From the NCBI RefSeq assembly GCF_963576615.1, contig NC_088711.1, positions 11,092,869 through 11,156,868 of the forward strand: 64,000 nt of DNA, written 5' to 3'. This DNA comes from Watersipora subatra (lineage: Eukaryota > Bryozoa > Gymnolaemata > Cheilostomatida > Watersiporidae). The notes under the pieces are model-generated. The model was not told the origin of the DNA and searched no databases. It saw only the letters and a list, made by a program, of their open reading frames with translations. Position numbers and translations under genes: made by a program. This document shows, in pieces, positions 1 to 11,800 of this stretch (its first letter is position 1; every line of letters begins with the position of its first letter).

Positions 1-321
1 AGGAGAGAGTACAGTTGAGACGTTAATTTGATTGATAGAGATGAGTGTAGAGGGTGTAGAGAGAATGTGTGATGTAAGAGCCATTCATGTGTGTGCGGTC
101 AGCGCTCCTAAATGTAACATCTAGGCCGGAGTCAGCAACAAGAACATTCTCATTTCTATGTGACATTAGAGAGATGATGGGTGCTCCCTTTATGAGAAAC
201 AAACCCCTTTCATTTCTGCACCGTACCTCCTCAGACTACATGTATACAAATACAATGTATGTAGTGGCGGGGTTTAATACAGCTTGTCATGATGTCACAA
301 CTCCTATCTTCTTCTTTTTAG
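1..321. other. intron of the TMEM260-like gene at the left edge
   Basis: I see no exon here that matches the upstream part of TMEM260. The stretch ends in a good acceptor (pyrimidine tract then AG at 320-321). An open frame that crosses this acceptor runs in a different frame from the TMEM260 peptide and is a shadow. Confidence 0.5.
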
Positions 322-3043
322 GCCAGTTTTTGTCTGCATCGGCATGCAGGAGAAGGAGTCTTCTTGGGCTTCTAAATATCAGCTGCTACCCTATGGACCG
401 TGTCACCAGGTTGTCAGAAAGTGGAGTGAGTGGGTTGAGCCATCCCATCCATACCAAGACAATTGGAGCAGAAGCTACACGAAGTAAGAGCCTTTTAAAA
501 ATTATATAGCGAAACTCTGGGTGCTGCTGAGCTGCTTTCCCAATTAGATATATGCAACCATTTTTGTTAGCATGTCACTTGTGATAATATTCATTGCATT
601 ACCAACAATGACAGAGATAGCCCAACTGTTACGTCTGCACGCTAACTGCTACTATGCTATTATAGTCATTGCGGTGTTGTCTATGATTACTATGACTGCA
701 AATCAACTTTTTGGATGCCTCTGATGTATTCAGATCAAGTTTCATGGCTTTTAGTACGGAAAGGATAAACAAAAAGTTGCTCAATTGCTGTGCATAGATT
801 ATGCAACACGTTTTATGGCCGATTATTTATTTAGGTTGAGAAGTGGATCCTGGGAAAGCGTCGCTAATGAAGAAATGTGGAATGCTAAGTATGTTCTTTC
901 TCAATGATGCTAACTACATGTAGGTTTCTGAAAAATAAGATATTGTAAGCTCTGTTTTGGAGTTGTCCCGCTCTGTAAATGAAAAGGAAGTGAAGAGGAA
1001 TGTCTTAATAGTAATAATCAGTGATAATTACGAGTATAGCAGTAGTTTTACAGTGACAACTACTTGCTAAGCTTCCAATTCAAGTTATCATCTCCCTGAA
1101 CGCTCAGGTTTACAATTAAGCGATGAATAGCAAACGTTGCAGAATATGTTTTTGCTTTACTAAACCGCAATTTACAATAATCTCAATATATGAATTTGTT
1201 GGTATGTGATGTAAAGCTTGAGCAGATATTTGTGTCGACATATGACGTAATTTCCTGCATACGTTCATAGTTTTCTAAACATTGTTAGTCAGTACATATG
1301 AACGCAGTTCTCTATGTAGGTTGGTTCTACAGTGACTGCATAGTCTTCAACATCATTTTCTATTCTTCAATTATTTCTAGTGGCAGTAGTTGTGACAAAA
1401 GATAAGCAATACTTTTTTATGATAAAAACTAAATAATGTAATATGTAGGCAAACATCTCCGGAATAATTTAAAAAATTTTTTTTTGAATAAATGCAGTAG
1501 TTATGAGAGAGAAAAATGAAAGTGATGCGAGTGAAAGACTGGCTGAAACTAGTGAAAGTAGAGAGTCTACCCACCATAATTAGAATTAAAGTGTAAAATG
1601 TATTCAATAGAAAACAAAAACAATTAAGATACGTTACTTCAAAGCTCCTATAATCTATGTTAGACTATCTCCATATTTCTATCGGTCCTTTCACCCATGC
1701 ACCCGTCTGTCTACCGTGTCACCAAAGCTAAACTCCATTTGCCTGTCTCTCACAATAAATAAACTCTTTTGGTAGATAAATACTTTATTTAGTTTCATAC
1801 ATATAATTTATCTTTTTGCACTTTGTTTTTTATATAATGCATCTGTTTTAATGGTATATGTAATTACTGTATTCTATATAATACGTCTGTTTTAATGGTG
1901 TATGTAACTACTTTTTAGGTAGCTCTGATTAGGTTTTGAGTTGTAAAACAAATTAAACCAAATACAAAATATTCTTATTGGAATATGTGCTCCAGCATAC
2001 CACCGTTTCAACATACAAAGCAAATATTGGAACCGGTCAACTTTATGTGTCGAGTTTCGACTGAGATAAAAATCTCGTGAAGTTGAAATGGTGAGAATTG
2101 GAACAGTGCTGTCACATTCTTTATATTTTAACTGCTCTCTCCTCGAGTTCCTACTTATCATATCTTTATCACGTATTATTATTATTTCGGTTTACTGGAA
2201 GTTTACACAGTTTAGCTGCAAAGGTAAAGTACCTGCCTTTTACAGCGCTTGTTGCTGACTTAGCTACCTAACTAGGGTCTGACCCTCAGCCCTTTTAACA
2301 TCTTGTCTCGGTGCATGTATTTCAGGGTGTCGAAGGCCACGTACGTCTATAAAGCTGCGGATGAGGCAGCAAACATTACTATCAAGTATGAGCTCTTCTC
2401 TCAAGCGTATGAGGTATGGGTGTCTCGTGTTACAATGGTGCCGGATGCTCAAATGACTCATCTCTCGCTACGCGTAGACATTTATGTTGATAAATACTCA
2501 TCAACTGAACTAGTCAATTGATAAATTCCTTGCCGCTATTCTATTTGTCTATGGAATGTCACTCTAGCAGTCAGATTACATAGCATTCCTTTGAGTTGCC
2601 CCATTTTTTAATTTTTGGCACTACATTTACCAGTTGACTCGCAGTTATCTGCTCTTGAATTATTTTAGGTGTTTTCTTGTGCATTATTGCGACTGAAAAT
2701 GCTATTTGGCTCTGAAAATGATTTTAAGCATATGATGTAAGGCCTGGGAAAGAGTACAGTAAATTAACTTTTATAGTTTTATTCTAGTCTGTTTCACATC
2801 TCTTTTTAGGCATACAAGTCGATACTCACTACTCACGTAGCAGTCCCGAAATACTTTCATAAGAACTATGCATTAGCTTGTGAGAGGATGGCACGTGCTC
2901 CTAACACCCCCTCCAAACAGATAAAAAAGTATATATCAGAGGCTGTAGAACAGTTTATACTGTATAGAGACTCTGGTGTTACTGATGAACAGATGCCAGC
3001 TATTGAACAAGCTATTGCATCCATGAGAGGTCAGCTCGGCTAA
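322..3043 (+). CDS. TMEM260: TMEM260-like protein, C-terminal part (last four exons)
   Basis: I read coding exons at 322-483, 835-888, 2326-2413 and 2810-3043 (stop TAA at 3041-3043), all with GT-AG borders and matching phases. The joined peptide carries FVCIGMQEKESSW, LPYGPC, SWESVANEEMW, and YELFSQAYEAYKSI followed by HKNYALACERMAR. From memory these line up in order with the C-terminal luminal/TPR-like part of human TMEM260 (FVCIG..., SWESVANEEMW, AQAYDLYKEI, HKNYAIACERM). TMEM260 is a multipass ER protein with an N-terminal DUF2723 domain and is reported to be an O-mannosyltransferase for plexin and related ectodomains. The N-terminal membrane part is not in this window, because the gene enters from the left edge. 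Human VANEEMW is followed by a segment that is shorter or diverged here. Identity is near certain; exact exon ends are likely. Confidence 0.9.
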
Positions 3044-3139
3044 TGGCACCCTCATCCCTTCCTCCTTTTTTCTTTTACTATTTTAGAAGGCCTCTCTTTA
3101 CAATTTAAGTTTATAAATTATGTACCGCAGTATGTTTTT

Positions 3140-3145
3140 ATTAAA
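3140..3145 (+). promoter_or_regulatory. candidate polyadenylation signal of the TMEM260-like gene
   Basis: ATTAAA lies about 100 bp after the TMEM260 stop codon. It is the common variant of AATAAA and is well placed for 3' end formation. There is no transcript evidence. Confidence 0.4.
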
Positions 3146-3649
3146 GATATATTCTAAAAGCTTGGTACACAAATATTGTTCATTGAATCATACTCATTTT
3201 GGTCAAAGTTTTCCGATAGCTATGGTTTGAGTAACATTTATTGGCTTTCTGTTTTATGTAAATATTAGGGGGTGGCTAGCGCAGGCCTCCTACTCAGTAG
3301 TATCAAATGGCAATGGTGATCGCATGCTTTTCATACTATTCACGTTTTCTACTTTTCTTTTAATTTAATGTGTCCCTCTATCTAATTATGATCCATTGTT
3401 CGGGCTCTGTGTAAATCTATATGGGGAGGTGTAATCTTGTGCAGTTGCCTAGCGAGACGAATGCATGACGCAAGAGCTGACGGTAAAGCCTTTGTACCTC
3501 TCAGACTCCATAATCTGATACTCTTGAGCTATTGAATTCACACACAGCACCATACTTTTTGAAATTTAGATTTCCGCTAGCATTACCATCTGAATTTGTT
3601 GTTTTTCCTAAGAGTTTTTGTTGAATTTAAAAATTAATTGAAACTTAAA

Positions 3650-3810
3650 TGTCTACAGTATACCTGTACATATGTGATACACATGTGAATGTACGCAGTA
3701 TACCTGTACATATGTGATACACATGTGAATGTCTGCAGTATACCTGTACATATGTGATACACATATGAATGTACGCAGTATATCTGTACATATGTGATAT
3801 GCATATAAAA
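3650..3810. repeat. 40-bp tandem repeat, about 4 copies
   Basis: The phrase TACCTGTACATATGTGATAC recurs at 3661, 3701 and 3741 with a variant at 3781, so the period is 40 bp. Each unit contains short inverted segments (ACATATGT, CACATGTG). It lies in the spacer between the TMEM260-like gene and the LPMO-chitinase gene. Confidence 0.9.
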
Positions 3811-5895
3811 ATAAATTAACTGGTTAGAGGTGGTCATGTTGTTAATTGCATATATGTTGCTTTGTTTTTCTAACTTTCAGCTCAAGGGATTTATTTCGTT
3901 GGTGAAATTCAGGTAAGTTAGATATTATTGGCAACTTTAAGATACCGTTCAACTCCATTTATGAAGTTAATTTGTTTCATAATCTGCTGCGCATGTTGGA
4001 AGAAATATTTCCATAAGAGTAGAGTGTTATTTGTTCCACAAATTAAACAGCTGTAACAAGTTTTAGTAGATAATGCTGGTAACTACACATAACAAATAGA
4101 TTATGTCAAATTATATAAAAAACTAAATTATATGAAAAGACTGAAGTACTTATTACTCAAATAGTAATAAAGTTAAGCAATGAATAGCAAGATTGCTATT
4201 CATTGACCTAACAGCAAGATTACTTACTGTTAGGTCACCATAGGTGGGCAGTGCTTAGGTTCGTCACGAAAGATGGTGATGGAGTCATGCAGCATTTAAT
4301 TGTAATTTAAACTAGGTGGAATTTCTATTATTATATATAATACTATCTAGTCATGTATATTAGTCAGCAGTATATATATATATAGGTACATATATATGTT
4401 ATAGTATATATGAGCTTGCAGTATACCTTCATCCCCTTGCCAGCTAGAAGGTTGTCAATATTTATTATCTTCTGGGAACACGTTCATCACCCTTCCTCTC
4501 ACCATACACTTTTTTAACGCTCCACAACTTCAACTGTGCATGCATACAGAGAGGTTTATTACATCACTTCACCATTGCTTGGTAACTTTATAGGCGTTGT
4601 CACTCTCGCAGCTCTGCGATTACATTATATGCCTAGTTATTTATTACCTAGTATGTAGAGATCTGCAATAATCTGTCTAAAATCTTGTTCTGCAAAACTC
4701 CATAGCAGCCTCGAAGACTGGTTGATTTGGTTGGATGTTCTGAACCCACGATGATCATAGCATCCCACATATTGAAGACTGTTAGTTTGTCACATAGTCG
4801 CTTTAGTAATTTGTGATCACAGAGAACAAGGCTCTGGGGAGACATTAATTATGAAATGGTATAACTTTTATGGTATATACTTCAATACGCTATTTGATTA
4901 AACATTAATTCCATGTGCTATTTATTCTTCAAAAATAACAAAGTTGTCAACCTGCAGTCACACATCAGAAATAGGAGTTTGCAGTTGATTGGATGGTTTG
5001 AATATGTCATTTGAAGCGTATAGCCATTGTTAACCTCTGCTTAACCCTGGCACTGAATAAAAAATCATGTTTAATTAATAGGGAGTAGAGACACCAGGGT
5101 GTACGGCTACCTGTTTCTCTGTCTTCTTTCTACAGCAAGATTACCTACATTCAAGTCATAAAAGTTGAAGCAATCTATTCAAACATTGCAGATTGGTCCG
5201 ACGCATGCAATAACAAAACAGCAAAATAAAAAAAGCATGGAAAATTTAGGTTCAACTTCATAACTCCAACTTTGTCTATCCTGTCTATTCACTGGGTAGA
5301 TAGACATCGGGTTCATATTTAGTGATAATTCCGAAGTTAAAATATTTGCTGGTACCTACAACTAGTTGTACTAATATCAGTTCAGAGGCTCATTGATTGA
5401 CAATTATATCGCGCTAAATGCACCGCATCACATGTGTTCTATACACATGCGTTCATAACTGTCATAACGTGCCATATTGTCTGCTTGGTTGACTTCTATT
5501 ACATATTGTTTATATTCTTATCCACTCGCTTTGCACATTTGTTTATTGGCATTGTATATGTTCTTCACACATCTGTAAATGCTTTTACATCAACGTGGAT
5601 ATAGGTTTTTGTTGTTGTGAAACAGAGCATTCTAAGGTGACTTTCTATATACTTACTTAAGATACTTATTGATAGGGTGATGACTGCGTTTCTCTTTCCG
5701 TTAGCCAATTAGACTCAATAACTTGAGTTGTTTAGTTTTTATTCATGCGAGCTCTATGACAGCTTTACTGACGAATGTCAGGTAGCCGTGGACATAAGCT
5801 AGCCTATTGCAACCGCTGACAGCTGTGCATAGTCAGTTGTCAGTAAGGACATTGACACTTTCAGAAGGTTTGGCAGGTGATTTTGTACACTTTCC
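3811..5895. other. intergenic spacer upstream of the LPMO-chitinase gene
   Basis: No convincing coding exon was found. A short stretch at about 3881-3912 is bounded by an AG and a GTAAG and could be a non-coding 5' exon of the downstream gene, but nothing else supports it. A TATATA-rich patch lies near 4365-4405. I could not place a promoter. Confidence 0.4.
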
Positions 5896-8800
5896 ATGAC
5901 CATGCTTATTATGCAACAATGGTCAGTCTATTCTTTTTTCCTGATAGGATACCTGTTGGGGAGTGTCAAGGTAAGAACTTGCTATCGCAGAATACATCTT
6001 TGTTTCTGTCGTGATTGCTGTTGTACAATTTGTGTTCATTTTTATTCCTGCTACATGATTGATTTACCCACCTAGAACATTTTACAAGAACTTCAATGTA
6101 AAAAGATACTTATGACAATCGTGCCATGGCAGGTTTTGAAAAATATAAAATGTAGTTTCATGTTATAGTCTGCTGTAGTTTGAGGAAGAGCACAATGTGA
6201 TATCACTTGTTGTAATTTGGCAGAAGCTATCTAAGACTATTAAGATCATTTGGGAAAGGTTTCGCTGGAAATTCCTACAATTAATGGGGTTGTTGGCATT
6301 TATTTTGATCAAAACTGGTTCTGTATTAAGTGTGTTGTACAAATCAAGCATTGTGAAGCTGCAGTGTTAGTTACTTGTCCGCCGTGGTTATCTCATCAAC
6401 TAACATGCCTATTTCCGGTGTTGGTTACTTGTACGCCGTGGTTACCTCATCAACCAACATGCCTGTTCATTAAATAAGTTTTTAGATTGATACACTACAG
6501 CTGCTCCTCGTGTCTTCGCTTGCTTCACCCAACATCTAGTTTATGCATTTTCTATGAAGCAAATGTGATTCATTGAGCATAAATGTCCCAGCGGTAGAGA
6601 GCAACTAACATTGCCATACAATGACTGCCAGCAGAATGGATATGAAACTCTTATTATTTTGATAAAAATGAAAACAATTATTTCTTAGGTTGATTTATGT
6701 ATATCTTCAAGCGCGCAATTGCCATCTATTCTAAAGGTCTTTGGGTTGTGTTCATTTAATTGATAGAAATTACACTAAAATTGTGGCCTTGAGTGCTGCT
6801 GCTGTCATTGAGAGTGCCTCTTGTTCAGCTACTCATAGCAGTTGTAGTAGAGCAATTAATTTACTGCGAACCTTTTATAATGGTCTGAGATGGTTTGCTT
6901 GAATTCTATATGTTGGTTTCTTTCTACCAATTGAAATTTCTGGTTTTGGCAAAAAATTGTTAAGTGCTACCTGCAGGTTTAGAACAATGATAGGTTTATA
7001 CCCTTATCACCCGCTTTGGCCGATGGTCCACACTCTATTTTTACATTAACAAACTGTAGCTTTGTTGACAGTCTCATTGCATAAGTTGCGAACAGCTTAC
7101 AGGGTTGTCCTATCATTAGAAAGTTATTTCAGTAGAAGCAATTCCTTATAAAGTTCTTATATCGATGTTTATGCTAGTTTTATGTTACTGCTAACCGTGT
7201 TAGATTGCTTACCCTTTTATCCTTCTGACTCTATAGATTGAGGCTTTTAAAACAAGTATGTCTAGACATCTTTTAATAATACCAGATTGAGATGAGCAGT
7301 TTATTAAATCAAGGTAGTTGGCATGGCGTAAATTGAGTGAAATTTGTATAACATGTTCTCTCATCACACACTAAATAGCTGATGATTGCAGGGTCACGCC
7401 AGGCTGATAGAGCCCGCCGGCAGATCGACCGCTTTTAGGTATGGATACGGTACGCCTGCCAATTACAATGACAATCAACTCTTCTGCGGTGGAGTTCCGG
7501 TAAGTGGCTCTTGTTCAACTGCTTATTTTATGATGCTCAAAAACACTCTTTAGAACCCAGGCTTTTAGGGACAGTATTTAAGTGACTAGTAGACTAGAAG
7601 AGAGATGCAGCCCAAGATAGTTGCAAGCCAATATGTAGCATGATTGTGTGTCAATATTATGTATAATATATACATATATTGTAGTACATAATATATGTAT
7701 ATACATTATGTAACATTTATGTATCATATTATTATCATATATCATATATATGATATAATATATATAGATATCATATTATGCATCATTTATGTATCATGCT
7801 AGTTTTGACAATTGTAAGCAAAAAAATTTTGTATTTGCTTCTTATGCGTCATAAGAAACAATTGATGTAGGCTATAAACAGATATACTGATTTTTTAGGT
7901 GCAATATTCACAAAATGGTGGAAAATGTGGTGTATGTGGAGATCCATACCATGGACCTATACTCAACCAACCTGGACCGGATAATATCTACGCTACAGGT
8001 GTTCTTACTGCCAAGTATACCGAAGGGCAAGAAATATTAGCCAAAGTACAGGTAGGTATTATATCACCACTGCAACTTCTATGGTGAAAACTTTGTGAAA
8101 ACAGTGTTTACCATTAGAACGAAAAAATCTCGCAAGTCAGGCAAGTTTTGGTTCCTCAAAGATTTGTATCGAATGTTTCATGCTTATGAAAGATGGAAAC
8201 ATCACAAGCGGATGATGCAGAAGAAAATGTCACATAAGCTTTTCCATTTTAAACATCTTTCACACTTCAGTCGTTGTATTTTGAAAGTGCGCTGCTAAGT
8301 AATAGAAGAGGGCGCCGCTATGACCTCGGGCATAGAATTCCTTATTTTTGCAGCTAAGCAGCCATATTAATCCATTACACGCGAATGTCTTAAGAAACAC
8401 AGTGCACAATAACTTAATGTGCGCACAACTCCAAATCTGTATTATCCACGCAATGGAAACAGCGATAATCTTCATAGGCACGGTTGTGTAAGGTAACATA
8501 ATATCCGTGATCACATGACTAGAGCTAGTGTTATATAAGGGTCCTGTCAGAGTCTCCTAGTAGTTGTCATTACACATACTCAGCCCTTGGCTGGCCACGC
8601 ACTTGGTGCCCAGTTACAATATCAACATCCTTGCGTAAGCATAAAGTTCTATCACGCAGTCATGTTCAACGCCCCTTTCAAGACCCTGAGTAAATATTGT
8701 CTTAAGCTAACAAGAGTGGGATTCTCTATTTCTTGTTGTGTCATTCAACTAAGCTTTTGGAGCTAAACTACAATTCATGACTGTTCTTTTGACAGCTCAT

Positions 8801-11800
8801 TCAATCTCCTCATTTTTTTAGACTCCTCATACATATTAGAAGGTTTTACCACAAAAAGCGAGTGTTTTATTAGGTATTTCTCATCTAGAAAGTATGATAA
8901 ATAGAACTGGTAATTATTCAAACATTTGTACCCCAAAATTTAGTATTTAATTTAAAAAAAACTGTTTTGAAATATAGCTTACTTGAAGACTGTTTAAGTT
9001 GATTGCCCTCATGATCATCCTACAACCGCTTCATAGATTGAAAGTCTCAATTTATGAAACTTGCCTGACTTGCGAGATTTTTGCGTTTCTATCTTGGCGA
9101 TGACGCAAACTTGCTGATGGAAAATTACTATTTATGAAGCTACTGCGACAATTTACTAGCATAGTATTTGAAGTTAGAAGAGTTGGGGCAATCGTATCGC
9201 CAGACTGACATCGCTGGCAAAACTTCTCAACCCGAACGCGTATCTCATGCAGGTTTTTCTAGCATATTCTTAAAATCATGAAAGCAAACGTCTTTAGTAT
9301 AGATAATATATATTTGTACTGTACAACTGGAGTTGTCACGTTTTTTTGCATACGTGTATATTTTCAATACTTGACTAGTAACTCTTGAAATTCAAAGTTA
9401 AGGCTAATATGACTTCTGCTCATTTTAGTTATCCGAGATTGCTTAACGGTTATACACAATCTAATGTGTATGTAGATAGAAGCTTGATAAAATACTTACC
9501 TAACCTAAAAATGAACTTACACACAGTTGTAGAAGATTTACTTCTTGACACTTATTTGTCAGGACGTATCAGCATTTCTCTGTCCTTTGTGATTGCTTTT
9601 AATGTTTACAGTAATCTGACTGCCAGGATGTTTCAAGATTAAAATCAATAATACTTGACCCCGGTTCAAACGCTCAGATCAAACAAAAATGCTATTATGA
9701 TATCTTTATTTGCAAAGAGACCGACATGATTGCGACTCGTAACGCTGAAACTTGAACGCGAGAGCTGATATCCACTATAGCAATGATAGCAACTGGTGAA
9801 ATCATTTTGGCATGTATTTTTCTTTTGATCGTTTTAACCGTGATCAAGTTTTGTGAATCTAAATCTTGAAACATCCCGGCAGTCAAATCACCTCAAACAT
9901 CTAAAACAATTGCAAATGGTAGAAAAATGCCGATACTTTCCGATAGAATCTGCCAAAATTTTGTGTAAATTCATGTTTAACGTGTAGAATCATATACACA
10001 TCCTCTATTGGAAAGTGTGTGCCTGAATAAATGTATATTATATTAATCATTCTTATTATTAATGAATGATTAAAATAATTGTCATAAATAGAATTATTCA
10101 AGATTCTAAACCATTCAATTTCTGTGATCATTTCTTTTACACTGATGTAAATGTGGCTAGATATTCAACTGTATCAGTTGTTTTTACACTTTACGTAGTT
10201 TGTCTTCGAATATTGCAAATCGACTGCCTTTTTTAATGCAGGTAACAGCGCACCACAAAGGCTGGTTTGAGTTCAAGATATGTGCTAATAATGATCCCAG
10301 CAAGGCAGTAACTCAGGATTGCCTTGACCACAACGTTCTCTCTCTTTCACCAACAGGCTCTGGCACGAAGTATGTCTTGATCTCTTGATCCTTCCTGTTT
10401 GCATTTTATTTTAGCATCAGGCATGCATGCATATAGAGCAATTTGGGAGTGAGTTATAGGTCTCTAGATTTTGTGATCTGACACTGCTTTTATCTGATTC
10501 TGTCCTCATCTGACCTTATGATCTGATGTTCTGGTGTTCTATCGCTATCTCAATTTGATCCTATTATAATTCAACTCTATTCCGATCCGATTTTGTTATA
10601 TGATTATCTCGTTTTATTTTATAGATCGATAGATATTTACCTCATTTACACTGATCAATGCCGTTCAGATCAAATTGGGCCTTGAGACAAAAATGTCTTT
10701 TTAGACATGAAGACAAAATTTTCCTTGTAACTTTGGGCGATAGTTGTAATCCAATGCTTTCTTATTCAGTTATTCAGTAATTTGTAAATTACCCAAATGG
10801 CTGTAAGTGCAATTCTTAGATAAATGAAACACTTGTTTTTAGCTGTAGTTCTACAAAAAAACCTCACAAATCTCTTATTTTGTTATTGAAACTTATTATT
10901 GGGTTCAGATTTGGACTTATATCAATTATACAACCGCTGTTATACCTCTCAGTGATTACACACACACAACATGAAATTAAATTTTTCCACTGTCTGAAAT
11001 TTTTTTAATTAAGCTAGGCAGCACCTTGAGGCTGAGGTTATAGCCACTAGGCAAACATCTGCCTTTAAATAAATCTATCTATGGTAGCAATATCAAATCA
11101 ACAGGTTGTCGCCCAAAAGAAGGAAGGTAAACCAGTATAATTTAATATAACAGCAATAATAGTAAACAAATTACCAAAACCAATGATGAGAATAGACAAT
11201 TCCTTTAAGACACAAAGTAGCCAATCAGCTCTTGTTATGCCGAGTTTCTCGGCTTTCCTTGCTAGCCTTCACTTCCATAACCCAAAGGCTATTGTTTCCA
11301 GGTATTATCTACCAGGATCTAATCCAGGAATTTATGAGGTTCCATTACTGTTGCCTGTCGGTTTGACATGCACTCAGTGTGTCATACAATGGCGCTATCA
11401 CACAGGTCAGTTCTCCTTAACTTTAGATTTCATATATCTAATTCTTAACTGTCACTGTGCATTAGCTGGCTGGTCATTCGCTGCGTATGATCATATGAGA
11501 GAGAGCTGATAAACATCGCACATGCTTTTCAGTAAAATGTTTCTTCCTTTATATTTCAACCGCTGTAATAACTGTCCTCTCAACTGTCACCAGACATGCA
11601 TCCTAATGACATGACCTTACTTACTGCTTTTAATGTGTGTCGCTGCCGTACTGAAGCTTCAACTTCTGCTGATGCATCACAAAGATGTCAATCCAGGTAA
11701 TCAGAGACCAGTCTGCGCGGTCCGGTTCCAATTCCGCGACCAGTAAAATACTGACACTCTCGTTATTGGCAGCAAATAAGCCTATTGGCAGCATATAGGC

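Noticed and set aside
87..509. 140-codon frame at the left edge
   Set aside because: It overlaps the TMEM260 exon at 322-483 in a different frame and crosses an intron border.
3881..3912. Short AG...GTAAG-bounded stretch as a coding exon before the LPMO gene
   Set aside because: Only about 30 bp, no homology; the signal-peptide exon at 5896 supplies a complete start. It may be a 5' UTR exon at most.
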